Below, piece by piece: positions 5,395-5,593 of a stretch of 5,593 nt of DNA. The position numbers and the translations under genes are program-made. The notes under the pieces were generated by a model. It worked only from the letters and a program-made list of their open reading frames with translations. It made no database searches and was not told the origin of the DNA. Numbering within the stretch: the stretch's first letter is position 1; every line of letters begins with the position of its first letter. Source of the DNA: JAVZOV01 sp049976445 (GTDB lineage: Archaea > Thermoproteota > Thermoprotei > Gearchaeales > WAQG01). Location: contig JBMFIF010000086.1 of assembly GCA_049976445.1 (NCBI GenBank), forward strand, positions 1 to 5,593, given 5' to 3'.

Positions 5395-5593
5395 GAGACT
5401 GTCCACATAAGCTTTATGTGAGCTTGTAGTAATACTTGCAGTGTGGTACTATGAACATCTTTGAACACCCCAAACAACCCAACACAAAAGAAACAAAGCA
5501 CCATTCAAACCAAAAATACTGAGCATACTCATACATTCGGACACAGCACAAGAAAAACAACAAAACTACCCCCACTCACAAAACAAAAAACCT
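5379..5593 (+). mobile_element. Left end of an insertion sequence, running off the window
   Basis: The boundary is placed where synthetase similarity stops (5379) or at GAGACTGTCCAC (5395). Inside lie a hairpin, then ATG 5451 beginning a 23-codon frame (MNIFEHPKQP...) closed by TGA at 5520-5522, with the sequence staying open for 23 further codons to the edge. From 5461 on the strand is strikingly rich in A and C and poor in G, unlike the host genes but like the first 60 bases of the window. This may be the 5' part of a transposase gene, either broken or with its true frame starting later. The family is not identified, and the other end, the target duplication and the rest of the transposase are outside the window. 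Confidence 0.6.
5404..5420. repeat. Perfect hairpin CACATAA-GCT-TTATGTG at the IS left end
   Basis: A 7-base stem with a 3-base loop begins just inside GAGACTGTC, nine to ten bases after the truncated synthetase stop. Subterminal palindromes are typical of IS ends and can also block read-through transcription from the host gene. Confidence 0.55.

Noticed and set aside
1..5593. CRISPR array, toxin-antitoxin pair or defence island
   Set aside because: No regularly spaced direct repeats and no nuclease, helicase or toxin-family motifs were found in the intact genes.

Overview
This 5.6 kb window looks like the low-GC chromosome of an archaeon, most plausibly a thermophilic or thermoacidophilic crenarchaeote (Thermoproteota; Sulfolobales-like by protein flavour). 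The reasons are: a bifunctional-type phosphoglucose/phosphomannose isomerase of the archaeal SIS-domain class; archaeal TATA-like boxes about 26-28 bases upstream of several start codons, implying leaderless mRNAs; GGTGA/GAGGG-type ribosome binding sites at other starts; and Sulfolobales-style acyl-CoA synthetase and transposase sequences. No rRNA is present, so the taxon cannot be fixed.

Layout. (1) 1-491: the 3' part of a DDE transposase, running in from the left edge, visibly richer in G+C than its neighbours and broken before its third catalytic residue. (2) 492-744: spacer with a 14-base perfect palindrome and the pgi start signals. (3) 745-1767 (+): phosphoglucose/phosphomannose isomerase. 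(4) 1768-3128 (-): a two-gene unit, surE followed by a rhomboid protease, converging on the isomerase so that the two stop codons abut with no spacer. (5) 3129-3463: divergent promoter region holding a 154-base block bounded by inverted repeats, MITE-like. (6) 3464-4171 (+): lipoate-protein ligase A-type catalytic domain, best read as starting at a leaderless GTG. (7) 4172-4549: on the minus strand, a structured scar resembling the 3' end of a TnpB/IS605 element (short C-terminal coding tail plus a chain of hairpins, omegaRNA-like) and then a 37-codon small ORF with its own TATA-like box; on the plus strand, a promoter for the next gene. (8) 4550-5394 (+): an acyl-CoA synthetase pseudogene, frameshifted near its start and cut off after the nucleotide-binding loop. 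(9) about 5379-5593: the left end of an insertion sequence, with a perfect 7-bp terminal hairpin, which probably caused the truncation and runs off the window.

The intact genes are housekeeping: sugar-phosphate isomerisation, nucleotide phosphatase, intramembrane protease, and lipoylation of 2-oxoacid dehydrogenase/glycine cleavage proteins. They do not form one pathway. The pattern is a small conserved core bracketed and interspersed by mobile-element debris: two IS fragments at the edges, one TnpB-type scar, one MITE-like block and one IS-disrupted catabolic gene. I did not find a convincing new multi-gene system. The least explained parts are the structured scar at 4197-4302, the small ORF at 4334-4447 and the inverted-repeat block at 3212-3365.
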